DNA from: Streptomyces sp. NBC_00663
Lineage (GTDB): Bacteria; Actinomycetota; Actinomycetes; Streptomycetales; Streptomycetaceae
Direction of reading: 5' to 3'
DNA length: 64,000 nt
Assembly (NCBI RefSeq): GCF_036226885.1
Contig: NZ_CP109027.1
Span: 5,952,001 to 6,016,000 of the forward strand
Both the position numbers and the translations under genes were made by a program. The notes beneath the pieces are model-generated. The model was not told where the DNA came from, made no database searches, and saw only the letters and a program-made list of their open reading frames with translations. Positions 34,048-42,704 of this stretch are shown piece after piece (position 1 is the stretch's first letter; every line of letters begins with the position of its first letter).

Positions 34048-34638
34048 TCAGGCGACGACGGGCTTGCCGGAGAGCTCCACGCCCGCCGCGCGCAGCTCCT
34101 CCAGCGCGCGGTCGGTGGTCTCCGCCGCGACGCCCGCCGTCAGGTCGAGGAGCACCTGCGTACGGAAACCCTCACGCGCCGCGTCCAGCGCGGTGGCGCG
34201 CACGCAGTGGTCGGTGGCGATGCCGACCACGTCCACCTCGGTGACCTCCCGGGCGCGCAGCCAGTCGGCCAGCGGGACGCCGTTCTCGTCGGCGCCCTCG
34301 AAGCCGCTGTAGGCCGCCGCGTACGCCCCCTTGTCGAAGACGGCGTCGATGGCGCCGGAGGCGACGGCGGGGGCGAAGTTCGGGTGGAAGCCCACGCCCT
34401 CGGTGCCCGCGACGCAGTGCGCGGGCCAGGAGTGCCGGAAGTCGGGGTTGTCGGCGAAGTGGCCGCCGGGCGCGATGTGGTGGTCGCGGGTGGCCACCAC
34501 ATGCTGGTAGCCGGTGCCGCCCGCCTGTCCGATCAGCTCGGTGACGGCGGCGGCCACGTCGGCACCCCCGGCCACGGCGAGGCTGCCCCCCTCGCAGAAG
34601 TCGTTCTGTACGTCGACGACGATCAAGGCGCGGCGCAT
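34048..34638 (-). CDS. pncA: Nicotinamidase
   Basis: A 196-residue isochorismatase-fold hydrolase, converting nicotinamide to nicotinate in NAD salvage. Motifs: Asp in VVDVQNDFCEGGSL, the metal-binding DHHIAPGGHF, the Lys-containing DKGAYAAAYSGF, and the nucleophile Cys in IATDHCVRATALDA. It lies 120 bases downstream of pncB on the same strand, so the two salvage steps are probably co-transcribed. Confidence 0.95.
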   Translation of the reverse strand: MRRALIVVDVQNDFCEGGSLAVAGGADVAAAVTELIGQAGGTGYQHVVATRDHHIAPGGHFADNPDFRHSWPAHCVAGTEGVGFHPNFAPAVASGAIDAVFDKGAYAAAYSGFEGADENGVPLADWLRAREVTEVDVVGIATDHCVRATALDAAREGFRTQVLLDLTAGVAAETTDRALEELRAAGVELSGKPVVA

Positions 34639-34758
34639 GGTGGGTGTCCTTCGATGGGGGTCCCCCAGCTGTTCGAGCCCGGGGGAGAGTGAACTTACGA
34701 GCCTAGAGACTTCGGCGGTCCGGCGATACGGCTTGTGACACGGCGGGCGGGCACACCG

Positions 34759-36108
34759 TTACTGGCTACCCGACCGCCCGTGCACGTACTCCGTCGGAAG
34801 GACGGGTTCTCCGCGCGAGAGCTGGGTCGCCGACAGCGGCAGCCCGTCCCGCGCCGCCGCGTGCCGGTCCCGTACGACGTCCAGCGGCTCCCGCGCCACC
34901 ACGTCCCCGCCCTTGACCAGCTCCACCAGCAGCTGCCGGTCGGCGAGCTCCGCCGGGACGGCCCCGGTGCCGACGACCTCGGCCTCCGCGATCCCGTCCT
35001 CGTCGAGCCGCCGCGCGGCCCACTTGCGCCCGCCGATCGAGGTCTTCCCGCCGGACGACTTCTTCGCGACCGGCACCAGCGGCGCCTTGGGGTCGGCGGA
35101 CTCGGCCCGCGCGACCAGCTTGTAGACCATCGAGCAGGTCGGGTGCCCGGACCCGGTGACCAGCTGGGTGCCGACGCCGTACGCGTCCACGGGCGCCGCC
35201 GCCAGCGAGGCGATGGCGTACTCGTCGAGGTCCGAGGTCACGATGATCTTCGTGTCCCGCGCGCCCAGCTCGTCCAGCTGCTGGCGCACCCGGTGCGCGA
35301 CGAGCAGCAGGTCACCCGAGTCGATCCGCACGGCACCCAGCTCGGGCCCGGCCACCTCCACCGCCGCACGCACCGCGGTCGCCACGTCGTAGGTGTCGAC
35401 CAGCAGCGTGGTGCCCCGGCCCAGCGAGTTCACCTGGGCCTGGAAGGCGTCCCGCTCGTGGTCGTGCAGCAGGGTGAAGGCGTGGGCGGAGGTGCCGACG
35501 GTCGGGATGTTGTAGCGGAAGCCGGCCGCGAGGTCCGAGGTGGAGGCGAAACCGCCGAGGTAGGCGGCGCGGGAGGCGGCGACGGCCGCGAGCTCATGGG
35601 TGCGGCGGGCGCCCATCTCGATCAGCGGGCGCTCCCCGGCGGCGGACGACATGCGCGAGGCCGCCGCCGCGATCGCGGAGTCGTGGTTGAGGATCGAGAG
35701 GATCACGGTCTCCAGGAGCACGCACTCGGCGAAGGACCCCTCCACCCGCATGATCGGCGAGCCCGGGAAGTAGACCTCGCCCTCCGGGTAGCCCCAGATG
35801 TCGCCCGAGAAGCGGTACGAGGCCAGCCATTCCAGGGTCGGCTCGTCGACGATGTCCCGCTCCCGCAGGAAGGCGAGGACGCCCGCGTCGAAGCGGAAGT
35901 TCTCGACGGCGTCCAGGACCCGCCCGGTGCCCGCGACGACGCCGTACCGGCGCCCGTCGGGCAGTCGCCGGGTGAAGACCTCGAAGACGCTCCGCCGCTC
36001 GGCGGTACCGGCCTTCAGGGCGGCCTGCAACATCGTGAGCTCGTACTGGTCCGTGAAGAGCGCCGTCGAGGGAACGTCCACCGGCAGCCCAAGGTCCGCT
36101 GTGTTCAT
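34759..36108 (-). CDS. pncB: Nicotinate phosphoribosyltransferase
   Basis: A 449-residue protein from ATG 36108. It makes nicotinate mononucleotide from nicotinate and PRPP. Family marks are LFTDQYELTMLQAALKAG, the catalytic-loop FGGFASTSDL-like segment (YLGGFASTSDLAAG), VRIDSGDL and YGVGTQLVTGSGHPTCSMVY. It is divergent from clpS by about 60 bases, and pncA follows downstream on the same strand. Confidence 0.95.
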   Translation of the reverse strand: MNTADLGLPVDVPSTALFTDQYELTMLQAALKAGTAERRSVFEVFTRRLPDGRRYGVVAGTGRVLDAVENFRFDAGVLAFLRERDIVDEPTLEWLASYRFSGDIWGYPEGEVYFPGSPIMRVEGSFAECVLLETVILSILNHDSAIAAAASRMSSAAGERPLIEMGARRTHELAAVAASRAAYLGGFASTSDLAAGFRYNIPTVGTSAHAFTLLHDHERDAFQAQVNSLGRGTTLLVDTYDVATAVRAAVEVAGPELGAVRIDSGDLLLVAHRVRQQLDELGARDTKIIVTSDLDEYAIASLAAAPVDAYGVGTQLVTGSGHPTCSMVYKLVARAESADPKAPLVPVAKKSSGGKTSIGGRKWAARRLDEDGIAEAEVVGTGAVPAELADRQLLVELVKGGDVVAREPLDVVRDRHAAARDGLPLSATQLSRGEPVLPTEYVHGRSGSQ

Positions 36109-36166
36109 GGCAAGGGATGCTACACCCCTTTACGTCAGTGTGACGATTTATGGAGTGCGTGGCAGC

Positions 36167-36484
36167 ATGGGGCCTGTGACGTCACCCGCTCCCGTAGAGA
36201 TCGAACGCACCGAGTCGGCGGAAGAGGTCTTCGCCGTCCCCGAGCCGGACGTCCCCTGGGTCACGATCGTCCACAACGACCCGGTCAACCTCATGAGCTA
36301 CGTGACCTATGTCTTCCAGACGTACTTCGGGTACTCGAAGGACAAGGCCACCAAACTGATGCTCGACGTCCACCACAAGGGCCGGGCGGTCGTCTCCAGC
36401 GGAACCCGCGAGGAGATGGAGCGCGACGTGCAGGCCATGCACGGCTACGGACTGTGGGCCACCCTCCAGCAGGACCGGAAGTAG
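36167..36484 (+). CDS. clpS: ATP-dependent Clp protease adaptor ClpS
   Basis: A 105-residue protein from ATG 36167; GTG 36176 is an equal candidate. ClpS delivers N-degron substrates to ClpAP/ClpCP. Conserved parts are WVTIVHNDPVNLMSYVTYVF, the helix SKDKATKLMLDVHHKGRAVV and GTREEMERDVQAMHGYGLWA. It sits divergent from pncB, and a DUF2017 gene follows 11 bases later, a typical actinobacterial pairing. Confidence 0.93.
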   Translation: MGPVTSPAPVEIERTESAEEVFAVPEPDVPWVTIVHNDPVNLMSYVTYVFQTYFGYSKDKATKLMLDVHHKGRAVVSSGTREEMERDVQAMHGYGLWATLQQDRK

Positions 36485-36495
36485 CGATCCCTCTG

Positions 36496-37098
36496 ATGCC
36501 AGGCACCTTCGAACCGCTCCCCGGCGGCGGCGCGGCCGTCGCGCTCGACGACGTCGAGATCTCCATCATCCGGTCGCTGGCCGTCCAGCTCCTGGAGCTC
36601 ATCGGCCCCGGGCCCGCCGAGGACGCCCCCGACGACCCGCTCGCCGAGCTCTTCGCGGACGGCCCGAGCGAGCCGCCCGCCGACCCGGTGCTCCGGCGGC
36701 TCTTCCCGGACGCCTACAGCGACCCCGAGGGCACGCCCGAGGCCAAGGAGGCGGAGGAGCAGCGCGCGTACTCCTCCGAGTTCCGCCGCTACACGGAGAA
36801 CGACCTCAGGGCCGGCAAGCGCGACAACGCCCTCGCGGTGATCCGCACCCTGGACGCGCTGAGTCCGGTGGACGACGGCGGGGCGGTGCTGAAGCTGTCG
36901 GTCGAGGAGTCCCGGCAGTGGCTCAGCTCCCTCAACGACCTGCGCCTCGCGATCGGGTCCCGGCTGGAGATCACCGACGAGGAGGACACGGACCTCCTCT
37001 ACCGGCTGCCGGACGAGGATCCGCGCAAGCCGATGGTGATGGCGTATCTGTGGCTGGGCGGGTTGCAGGAGACGCTCGTGTCGACGCTTCTGCCGTAG
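36496..37098 (+). CDS. DUF2017 family protein
   Basis: A 200-residue protein. It is helical and acidic (EDAPDDPLAELFADGPSEPP) with a conserved C-terminal part (RLPDEDPRKPMVMAYLWLGG) typical of DUF2017. It has no membrane segment. The gene follows clpS with 11 bases between and is thought to work with ClpS or with protein turnover, from context alone. A strong terminator follows at 37155. Confidence 0.8.
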   Translation: MPGTFEPLPGGGAAVALDDVEISIIRSLAVQLLELIGPGPAEDAPDDPLAELFADGPSEPPADPVLRRLFPDAYSDPEGTPEAKEAEEQRAYSSEFRRYTENDLRAGKRDNALAVIRTLDALSPVDDGGAVLKLSVEESRQWLSSLNDLRLAIGSRLEITDEEDTDLLYRLPDEDPRKPMVMAYLWLGGLQETLVSTLLP

Positions 37099-37154
37099 TT
37101 TGTGACGGTTTTGTGTTCGCTCAGCGGACGCTCAAATCCGGATAACGATCGCGT

Positions 37155-37193
37155 CACCCCGGCGGCCTTGTATGCCCGCCGGGGTGTTTTTTG
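37155..37193 (+). terminator. Intrinsic terminator after clpS-DUF2017
   Basis: An 11-bp perfect stem (37155-37165 with 37176-37186) with a 10-nt loop, followed by TTTTTT. This is the best classic intrinsic terminator in the window. Confidence 0.9.
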
Positions 37194-37269
37194 TCCACTT
37201 CTCCCTGTGCTCTGCGCCACATCTCGCACGGGTGATCAATATGGCGGCCGTGATAAATCTTCACGACCG

Positions 37270-37301
37270 CCCGACGAACACCACCCGTATGTTCGGTCGG
37301 G
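37270..37301. promoter_or_regulatory. Interrupted stem-loop in 5' region of the amino-acid permease
   Basis: CCCGAC-GAACA pairs with TGTTC-G-GTCGGG (one bulged base) around a 9-nt loop, about 120 bases before the permease start. The rest of the 37194-37422 stretch shows no gene. It could be an operator or a leader structure. Confidence 0.4.
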
Positions 37302-37422
37302 TGCGCCACAGCGCCGACAACCGTCGGCCTGGCAGAAAGCTCCATTTCATCCGGGGGGATCGAGAACCGATCCGAGGCCGACGAGAGGCCCGGTTCGGCA
37401 TGGAGAAAGGCGCACCACACTG

Positions 37423-38862
37423 ATGACCTCCGCTCAGGTCGACAAGGGTCCGGAGAACACCTCCGGCACCCCCGAAGAGGGTTACGAGCGTGGCCTCGGC
37501 AGTCGCCAGGTCCAGATGATCGCCATCGGCGGCGCCATCGGCGTCGGACTGTTCCTCAACGCCGGGGCGAACATCGCCAAGGCGGGTCCGAGCCTCATCC
37601 TGATGTACGCCCTCGCCGGCGTGATCATCTTCTTCATCATGCGGGCCCTCGGCGAGCTGCTTCTCTACCGCCCGGTCTCCGGCTCCTTCGCCGAGTACTC
37701 CCGCGAGTTCCTGGGCCCGTTCTTCGGCTACTTCACCGGCTGGACCTACTGGCTGATGTGGGTCGTCACCGGCATGGCCGAGCTGACGGCCGCCGCGATC
37801 TACATCCACTACTGGTTCCCGGACATCCCGCAGTGGGTCACGGCCCTGGTCTTCCTGGTCGTGCTCTTCACGGCCAACCTGATCTCGGTGAAGCTCTTCG
37901 GCGAGATCGAGTTCTGGGCCTCCATGATCAAGGTCACCGCGCTCATCGGCATGATCGTGATCGGCCTCGGCGTCCTCACCTTCGGCTTCAGCAACGCCGG
38001 TGACACCGCGGCCGTCTCCAACCTGTGGGAGTTCGACGGCTTCTTCCCGCACGGCATCGGCTCGTCCCTGATGACCCTCCAGGGCGTCATGTTCGCCTAC
38101 CTCGCCGTCGAGCTGGTCGGCGTCACGGCCGGTGAGTCGGAGAACCCCGAGAAGACGCTGCCCAAGGCGATCAACACCCTGCCCTGGCGCATCGCGCTCT
38201 TCTACGTCGGTGCCCTCACCGTCATCCTCTGCGTCGTGAAGTGGACCGAGTTCGCGCCGGGCGTCAGCCCGTTCGTCAAGGCCTTCGCGATGATCGGCAT
38301 CCCCGCCGGCGCCGGCATCGTCAACTTCGTCGTCCTCACCGCGGCCCTGTCGTCCTGCAACTCCGGCATGTACTCCACCGGCCGCATGCTGCGGAACCTG
38401 GCCGACAGCGGCGAGGCCCCCGCGGTCTTCAGCAAGCTGTCCTCCACCAAGACCCCGGCACTCGGCATCACCGTCTCCGTGCTCTTCATGGGCATCGGCG
38501 TGGTCCTGAACTACGTCGTCCCCGAGAAGGCCTTCGGATACGTCACCTCGGTGGCGGTCGGCGCCGGCATCTGGACCTGGCTCATGATCCTCGTCAGCCA
38601 CGTCCGCTATCGCCGCGCGGTCGAGGCGGGCCGGCTTCCCGCCTCCTCCTTCCCGGCGCCGGGCGGCTCAGTGGGCTCCTGGATCGCCATCGTGTTCCTG
38701 CTCTTCGTGACCGGCCTGATCGCCAAGGACTCCGAGTCCCGGATCAGCCTGTACGTGCTGGGCGTCTGGGCCGTCGCCCTCGGCATCGGCTGGGTGGTGC
38801 TCAAGAGCCGCAACCCGCAGATCGCGGAGCGGCGTGAGCCGGAGTTCGAGAAGGTCGGCTGA
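37423..38862 (+). CDS. Amino-acid permease (AAT/APC family, AnsP-like)
   Basis: A 479-residue protein with twelve membrane helices. The first (RGLGSRQVQMIAIGGAIGVG) contains the GxG(I/V)G-type motif of the APC superfamily, and the ESENPEKTLPKAINTLPWRI loop after helix 6 is typical of the AAT family (asparagine, D-serine/D-alanine/glycine, aromatic). Substrate is not certain; the sequence looks closest to AnsP/CycA types. Start ATG 37423 lies after GGAGAAAGG about 15 bases upstream. The next gene is mec, 132 bases downstream. Confidence 0.9.
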   Translation: MTSAQVDKGPENTSGTPEEGYERGLGSRQVQMIAIGGAIGVGLFLNAGANIAKAGPSLILMYALAGVIIFFIMRALGELLLYRPVSGSFAEYSREFLGPFFGYFTGWTYWLMWVVTGMAELTAAAIYIHYWFPDIPQWVTALVFLVVLFTANLISVKLFGEIEFWASMIKVTALIGMIVIGLGVLTFGFSNAGDTAAVSNLWEFDGFFPHGIGSSLMTLQGVMFAYLAVELVGVTAGESENPEKTLPKAINTLPWRIALFYVGALTVILCVVKWTEFAPGVSPFVKAFAMIGIPAGAGIVNFVVLTAALSSCNSGMYSTGRMLRNLADSGEAPAVFSKLSSTKTPALGITVSVLFMGIGVVLNYVVPEKAFGYVTSVAVGAGIWTWLMILVSHVRYRRAVEAGRLPASSFPAPGGSVGSWIAIVFLLFVTGLIAKDSESRISLYVLGVWAVALGIGWVVLKSRNPQIAERREPEFEKVG

Positions 38863-38994
38863 CCACTCCCCAGGACGTCCAGCCCAGGGAGCTCTCGTGG
38901 AACCCCCTGTCGCTGCCGCTCAAGGCGTCCGGCATATGGGCCGTCCCGTACCACCTGTCGGTACGGGGCGGCCCCTCTGCTTATCCTGGCGACC

Positions 38995-39417
38995 ATGCTG
39001 ACCATCACCCAGGCCCTCGTCGACCAGATCGTCGCGCACGCGCGCAAGGACCACCCCGACGAGGCGTGCGGCGTCGTCGCGGGGCCCGCCGGGTCCGACC
39101 GGCCCGAGCGGTTCATCCCAATGCTCAACGCCGCCATGTCGCCCACGTTCTACGAGTTCGACTCCGGCGACCTGCTCAAGCTCTACCGCGAGATGGACGA
39201 CCGCGACGAGGAGCCGGTGGTCATCTACCACTCCCACACCGCGACCGAGGCCTACCCCTCCCGCACCGACATCTCCTACGCCAACGAGCCCGGCGCCCAC
39301 TACGTCCTCGTCTCGACGGCCGACACCGACGGACTCGGCGACTTCCAGTTCCGCTCCTACCGCATCGTCGACGGCGAGGTCACCGAGGAGGACGTGGAGA
39401 TCGTCGAGGCATACTGA
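38995..39417 (+). CDS. mec: JAMM-type (Mec) peptidase acting on CysO
   Basis: A 140-residue M67/JAB1-type protease starting seven bases after TATCCT (leaderless shape). The metal site is visible as Glu in DEACGVVAGPAG-type start, then HSHTATEAYPSRTDI (HxHx10D). In mycobacteria Mec cleaves cysteine from CysO-Cys and can trim the carrier's C-terminus. Here CysO (40776) ends in GGMA, so a trimming role fits. A LacI gene separates it from cysO and cysM. Confidence 0.9.
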   Translation: MLTITQALVDQIVAHARKDHPDEACGVVAGPAGSDRPERFIPMLNAAMSPTFYEFDSGDLLKLYREMDDRDEEPVVIYHSHTATEAYPSRTDISYANEPGAHYVLVSTADTDGLGDFQFRSYRIVDGEVTEEDVEIVEAY

Positions 39418-39454
39418 TCACCGTACGCCCGACCAACTCGGCGGATCGGAGACG

Positions 39455-40480
39455 GTGTTGACGCGACGGCCGCATGGACAGCGCCCCACGATCGAGGACG
39501 TCGCACGCCGGTCGGGGGTGTCCCGGTCCACGGTCTCGCGGGTGATCAACGGCGAGCCCAAGGTGCGCGCCGAGGTCATCGAGGAGGTCCGCCGGGTCAT
39601 CGCCGAACTCGGCTACGTCCCCAACCAGGCCGCCCGCCAGCTGGTCACCCACCGCACCGGCGCCGTCGCGGTCGTCGCGGACCAGCCGGACGGCCGGCTC
39701 TTCCTCGACCCGTTCTTCGACTGCCTGCTGCGCGGCATCCGCCGTGAACTCGCCCGGCACGGCGCCCAGGCCGTCCTGCTGTTCCTGGACGAACCCGACG
39801 ACCTCGCCCGCGTGGCCGACTATCTCGGCGGCGGGCATGTCGACGGCGCCATCCTCTTCTCCCTGCACCCCGGGGGCCGCCTCCACGGCATGACCGACAG
39901 CCTCGACATCCCCGCCGTCTTCGGCGGCCGCCCCCTCCTGCACGACGGCGACACCGTGCGCGCCCACCCCTACGTCGACGGCGACAACCGCGGCGGCGCC
40001 CGCCAGGCCGTCCGGCACCTCGTCTCGCTCGGCCGCCGTCGCATCGCCACCGTCACCGGCCCCCACGACCAGGAACACTCCGCCGCCGAACGCCTCACCG
40101 GTTACCGCGACGTCCTCCCCGACGCCCCGCCCGAGCTGGTCGAACGCGCCGACTACACCCGGCAGGGCGGCGCCCGCGCCATGGCCGCGCTGCTCGACCG
40201 GTGCCCCGACCTGGACGCCGTGTTCGCCGCCTCCGACCTCATGGCCGCCGGCGCCCTGGACGCGCTGCGGGAGCACGGCCGCCGGGTGCCGGACGACGTG
40301 GCCGTCGTCGGCTTCGACGACCTGACCGAGATCGCCGAGGCCACCGAACCGCCCCTGACCACCGTCCACCAGGACGTCGCCGAGATGGGCCGCCTGCTGG
40401 CCCGGCTGCTGTTCGACCGGGCGACGGAGCCGGCCGCGGTCGTCGTACCCACCCAACTGACGGTGCGCGCGTCCGCCTGA
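39455..40480 (+). CDS. LacI-family regulator
   Basis: A 341-residue protein from GTG 39455. The N-terminal HTH is TIEDVARRSGVSRSTVSRVI; the periplasmic-binding-like domain follows (GAVAVVADQPDGRLFLDPFF, VDGAILFSLHPGG, VAVVGFDDLTEIAEATEPPL). It lies between mec and the Cys leader, 37 bases after mec. A sugar or other small molecule would be the ligand. Its target is not shown; it may be a passenger in the cysteine region. Confidence 0.9.
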   Translation: MLTRRPHGQRPTIEDVARRSGVSRSTVSRVINGEPKVRAEVIEEVRRVIAELGYVPNQAARQLVTHRTGAVAVVADQPDGRLFLDPFFDCLLRGIRRELARHGAQAVLLFLDEPDDLARVADYLGGGHVDGAILFSLHPGGRLHGMTDSLDIPAVFGGRPLLHDGDTVRAHPYVDGDNRGGARQAVRHLVSLGRRRIATVTGPHDQEHSAAERLTGYRDVLPDAPPELVERADYTRQGGARAMAALLDRCPDLDAVFAASDLMAAGALDALREHGRRVPDDVAVVGFDDLTEIAEATEPPLTTVHQDVAEMGRLLARLLFDRATEPAAVVVPTQLTVRASA

Positions 40481-40568
40481 ACTGTGGCGTCTCACCCTCC
40501 GGCCGGATTCCGTCCACCATGTGGGATCACACTCCGGGACCCGGACCGGGAATCGATACGATGACCGC

Positions 40569-40664
40569 ATGGTTTCCCACGACGTGAGCGAGAAGACGCC
40601 GGGCATGCTGCTCGTGGCGCGGCTGCACGTCGACCTGTGCAGGCTCGCCAGCGCCATCTGTTGA
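40569..40664 (+). CDS. Cysteine-rich-end leader peptide upstream of cysO
   Basis: A 31-codon ORF, MVSHDVSEKTPGML then LVARLHVDLCRLASAIC. It ends in Cys just before the stop and has another Cys eight residues earlier. It starts six bases after TACGAT (40557-40562), so it would be leaderless. Known: short Streptomyces leader peptides ending in ...C or CRLxSAIC-like precede sulfur-assimilation operons, where ribosome stalling at Cys codons would report Cys-tRNA charging. Inference: this peptide controls cysO-cysM, 111 bases downstream. Confidence 0.8.
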   Translation: MVSHDVSEKTPGMLLVARLHVDLCRLASAIC

Positions 40665-40775
40665 CGCTGCTCCCTGCCGCCGTACGGCCGTGAGCCGCGG
40701 CGCCACTCACCTCCGCTGTACTGCGCTGCCGCGCGCCGCCCCACTCCAGACCGCATCCGACAGGAGCCCGCAACC

Positions 40776-41054
40776 ATGGCCATCGAGGTCCGCATCCCGA
40801 CCATCCTCCGCACGTACACCGACGGCCAGAAGGCCGTGGAGGGCGCCGGGGACACTCTCGCCGAGCTCTTCACCGACCTCGAGACCCGGCACACGGGCAT
40901 CCACGCCCGCATCGTGGACGGCGGCGAGCTGCGCCGCTTCGTCAACGTCTACCTCAACGACGAGGACGTCCGCTTTCTCGACGGCATCAACACCAAGCTC
41001 ACCGACGGCGACAACGTCACGATCCTGCCGGCCGTGGCCGGCGGCATGGCCTGA
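40776..41054 (+). CDS. cysO: ThiS/MoaD-like sulfur carrier CysO
   Basis: A 92-residue ubiquitin-like protein, AGGAG nine bases upstream. It carries sulfur as a thiocarboxylate to cysteine synthase CysM. The C-terminus reads TILPAVAGGMA: the GG end is masked by MA and would need cleavage, plausibly by Mec. The N-terminal strand VRIPTILRTYTDGQKAV is typical. The stop is seven bases before cysM, so both are co-transcribed. Confidence 0.93.
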   Translation: MAIEVRIPTILRTYTDGQKAVEGAGDTLAELFTDLETRHTGIHARIVDGGELRRFVNVYLNDEDVRFLDGINTKLTDGDNVTILPAVAGGMA

Positions 41055-41060
41055 TCCTCG

Positions 41061-42011
41061 ATGCGTTACGACTCCCCGCTCGCCGCGGTCGGCAACACCC
41101 CCCTGGTGCGCCTGCCGCGGCTGTCGCCGTCCGCGGACGTCCGCATCTGGGCCAAGCTGGAGGACCGCAACCCCACCGGCTCGGTCAAGGACCGGCCCGC
41201 CCTGCACATGATCGAGCAGGCGGAGAAGGACGGCCGCCTCACGCCGGGCTGCACCATCCTGGAGCCGACGAGCGGCAACACCGGCATCTCGCTGGCCATG
41301 GCGGCGAAGCTCAAGGGCTACCGCATCGTCTGCGTCATGCCCGAGAACACCTCGCAGGAACGCCGTGACCTGCTCGGCATGTGGGGCGCCGAGATCATCT
41401 CCTCGCCGGCCGCGGGCGGCTCCAACACCGCCGTGCGCGTCGCCAAGGAGCTGTCCGCCGAGCACCCCGACTGGGTGATGCTCTACCAGTACGGCAACCC
41501 GGACAACGCGGGCGCCCACTACGCCACGACCGGCCCGGAGATCCTCACCGACCTCCCCTCGATCACCCACTTCGTGGCGGGTCTCGGCACCACCGGCACC
41601 CTGATGGGCGTCGGCCGCTACCTGCGTGAGCACAGGCCGGACGTGAAGATCGTCGCCGCCGAGCCGCGCTACGACGACCTGGTGTACGGCCTGCGCAACC
41701 TCGACGAGGGCTTCGTACCCGAGCTCTACGACGCCTCGGTCCTCACGACCCGCTTCTCGGTCGGCTCGGCCGACGCGGTCACCCGCACCCGCGAACTCCT
41801 CCAGCAGGAGGGCATCTTCGCGGGCGTCTCCACGGGCGCCGCGCTGCACGCCGCGATCGGCGTCGGCAACAAGGCGGTGAAGGCGGGGGAGTCCGCGGAC
41901 ATCGTCTTCGTGGTCGCCGACGGCGGCTGGAAGTACCTGTCGACGGGCGTGTACACGGCCGCGACCACGGAGGAAGCGATCGAGACGCTCCAGGGCCAGC
42001 TCTGGGCGTGA
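41061..42011 (+). CDS. cysM: Cysteine synthase CysM (CysO-dependent)
   Basis: A 316-residue PLP enzyme. It joins O-phospho- or O-acetylserine to the sulfur of CysO thiocarboxylate. The PLP lysine is in NPTGSVKDRPALHMI and the phosphate loop in PTSGNTGISLAMAAKL. Length is normal. The C-terminus (IETLQGQLWA) is of the kind that closes the active site. It is followed by a convergent PemK-like gene. Confidence 0.95.
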   Translation: MRYDSPLAAVGNTPLVRLPRLSPSADVRIWAKLEDRNPTGSVKDRPALHMIEQAEKDGRLTPGCTILEPTSGNTGISLAMAAKLKGYRIVCVMPENTSQERRDLLGMWGAEIISSPAAGGSNTAVRVAKELSAEHPDWVMLYQYGNPDNAGAHYATTGPEILTDLPSITHFVAGLGTTGTLMGVGRYLREHRPDVKIVAAEPRYDDLVYGLRNLDEGFVPELYDASVLTTRFSVGSADAVTRTRELLQQEGIFAGVSTGAALHAAIGVGNKAVKAGESADIVFVVADGGWKYLSTGVYTAATTEEAIETLQGQLWA

Positions 42012-42035
42012 ACCCTCGTCACGCTTCTTGAAGCC

Positions 42036-42491
42036 TTACGTCGCCAGGTGACGGACCTGGTCCCACAGGACCGGGTCCACCACCCCCACCCGACGCCGGA
42101 AGTCCCACACCGGCACCTCGCGCAGCTCGTCCGTCTCCAGGAAGCTCGCGCGACCGTGGGAGTCGCCCACCGAACCCGGCGGCAGCGGAATGACTCCGGC
42201 CCGCTCGTCGTGGTACTTGCTGGTGATCTTCGCGACGACCGCGCGCCGCCCGTGCACCGCCAGCACCAGACACGGCCGGTCCTTCGCCCCCGGCCCGTCC
42301 TCGTAGGGCACGATCGCCCACCAGATCTCCGCGGGCCGCGGCCGTGCGGCAGCCCCCCGCGTCCCGGGCCGCCCGGGCGGCCGCGTACGCCGCCCCGCCG
42401 GCCGGCGCCCCCGCCCCCACCCGTCGACGAGCGTGGCGACCAACGCGAGCAACACCACCGCCGCGAGCGCCAGCCACCAGGACGTGTCCAT
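42036..42491 (-). CDS. Membrane-anchored PemK/MazF-like protein
   Basis: A 151-residue protein from ATG 42491. Residues 4-23 form a membrane helix (SWWLALAAVVLLALVATLVD), then come 30 Arg/Pro-rich residues, and from about residue 54 a PemK-like fold starts (EIWWAIVPYEDGPGAKDRPC) and continues with LVLAVHGRRAVVAKITSKYH. The start resembles MazF/PemK (x-x-I-W-x-V). No antitoxin gene is adjacent. The anchor argues against a free endoribonuclease toxin, so its role is open. Confidence 0.7.
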   Translation of the reverse strand: MDTSWWLALAAVVLLALVATLVDGWGRGRRPAGRRTRPPGRPGTRGAAARPRPAEIWWAIVPYEDGPGAKDRPCLVLAVHGRRAVVAKITSKYHDERAGVIPLPPGSVGDSHGRASFLETDELREVPVWDFRRRVGVVDPVLWDQVRHLAT

Positions 42492-42704
42492 ACGGACGAC
42501 GTTACCGGCGCACGATCCCACCGCGCGCCTTCTTGTGAGCCTTACGCGCCCCTGGTCCAGCCGAACCGGTGACACCACAGGTGAGTTCGCCCACAACAGT
42601 CCTTGGCGGAGGAGCGACAGGGGGTTTTGCGCCTTACGCTCGACGGACCGCACGACCCCCGACGCACCCACTCTCTTCATCCCGCCAGCGGAGGTTTCTG
42701 CTTC

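Noticed and set aside
34735..36495. Plus-strand frame joined to DUF2017
   Set aside because: The part before 36496 is antisense to pncB and overlaps clpS; only the final 200 codons are real.
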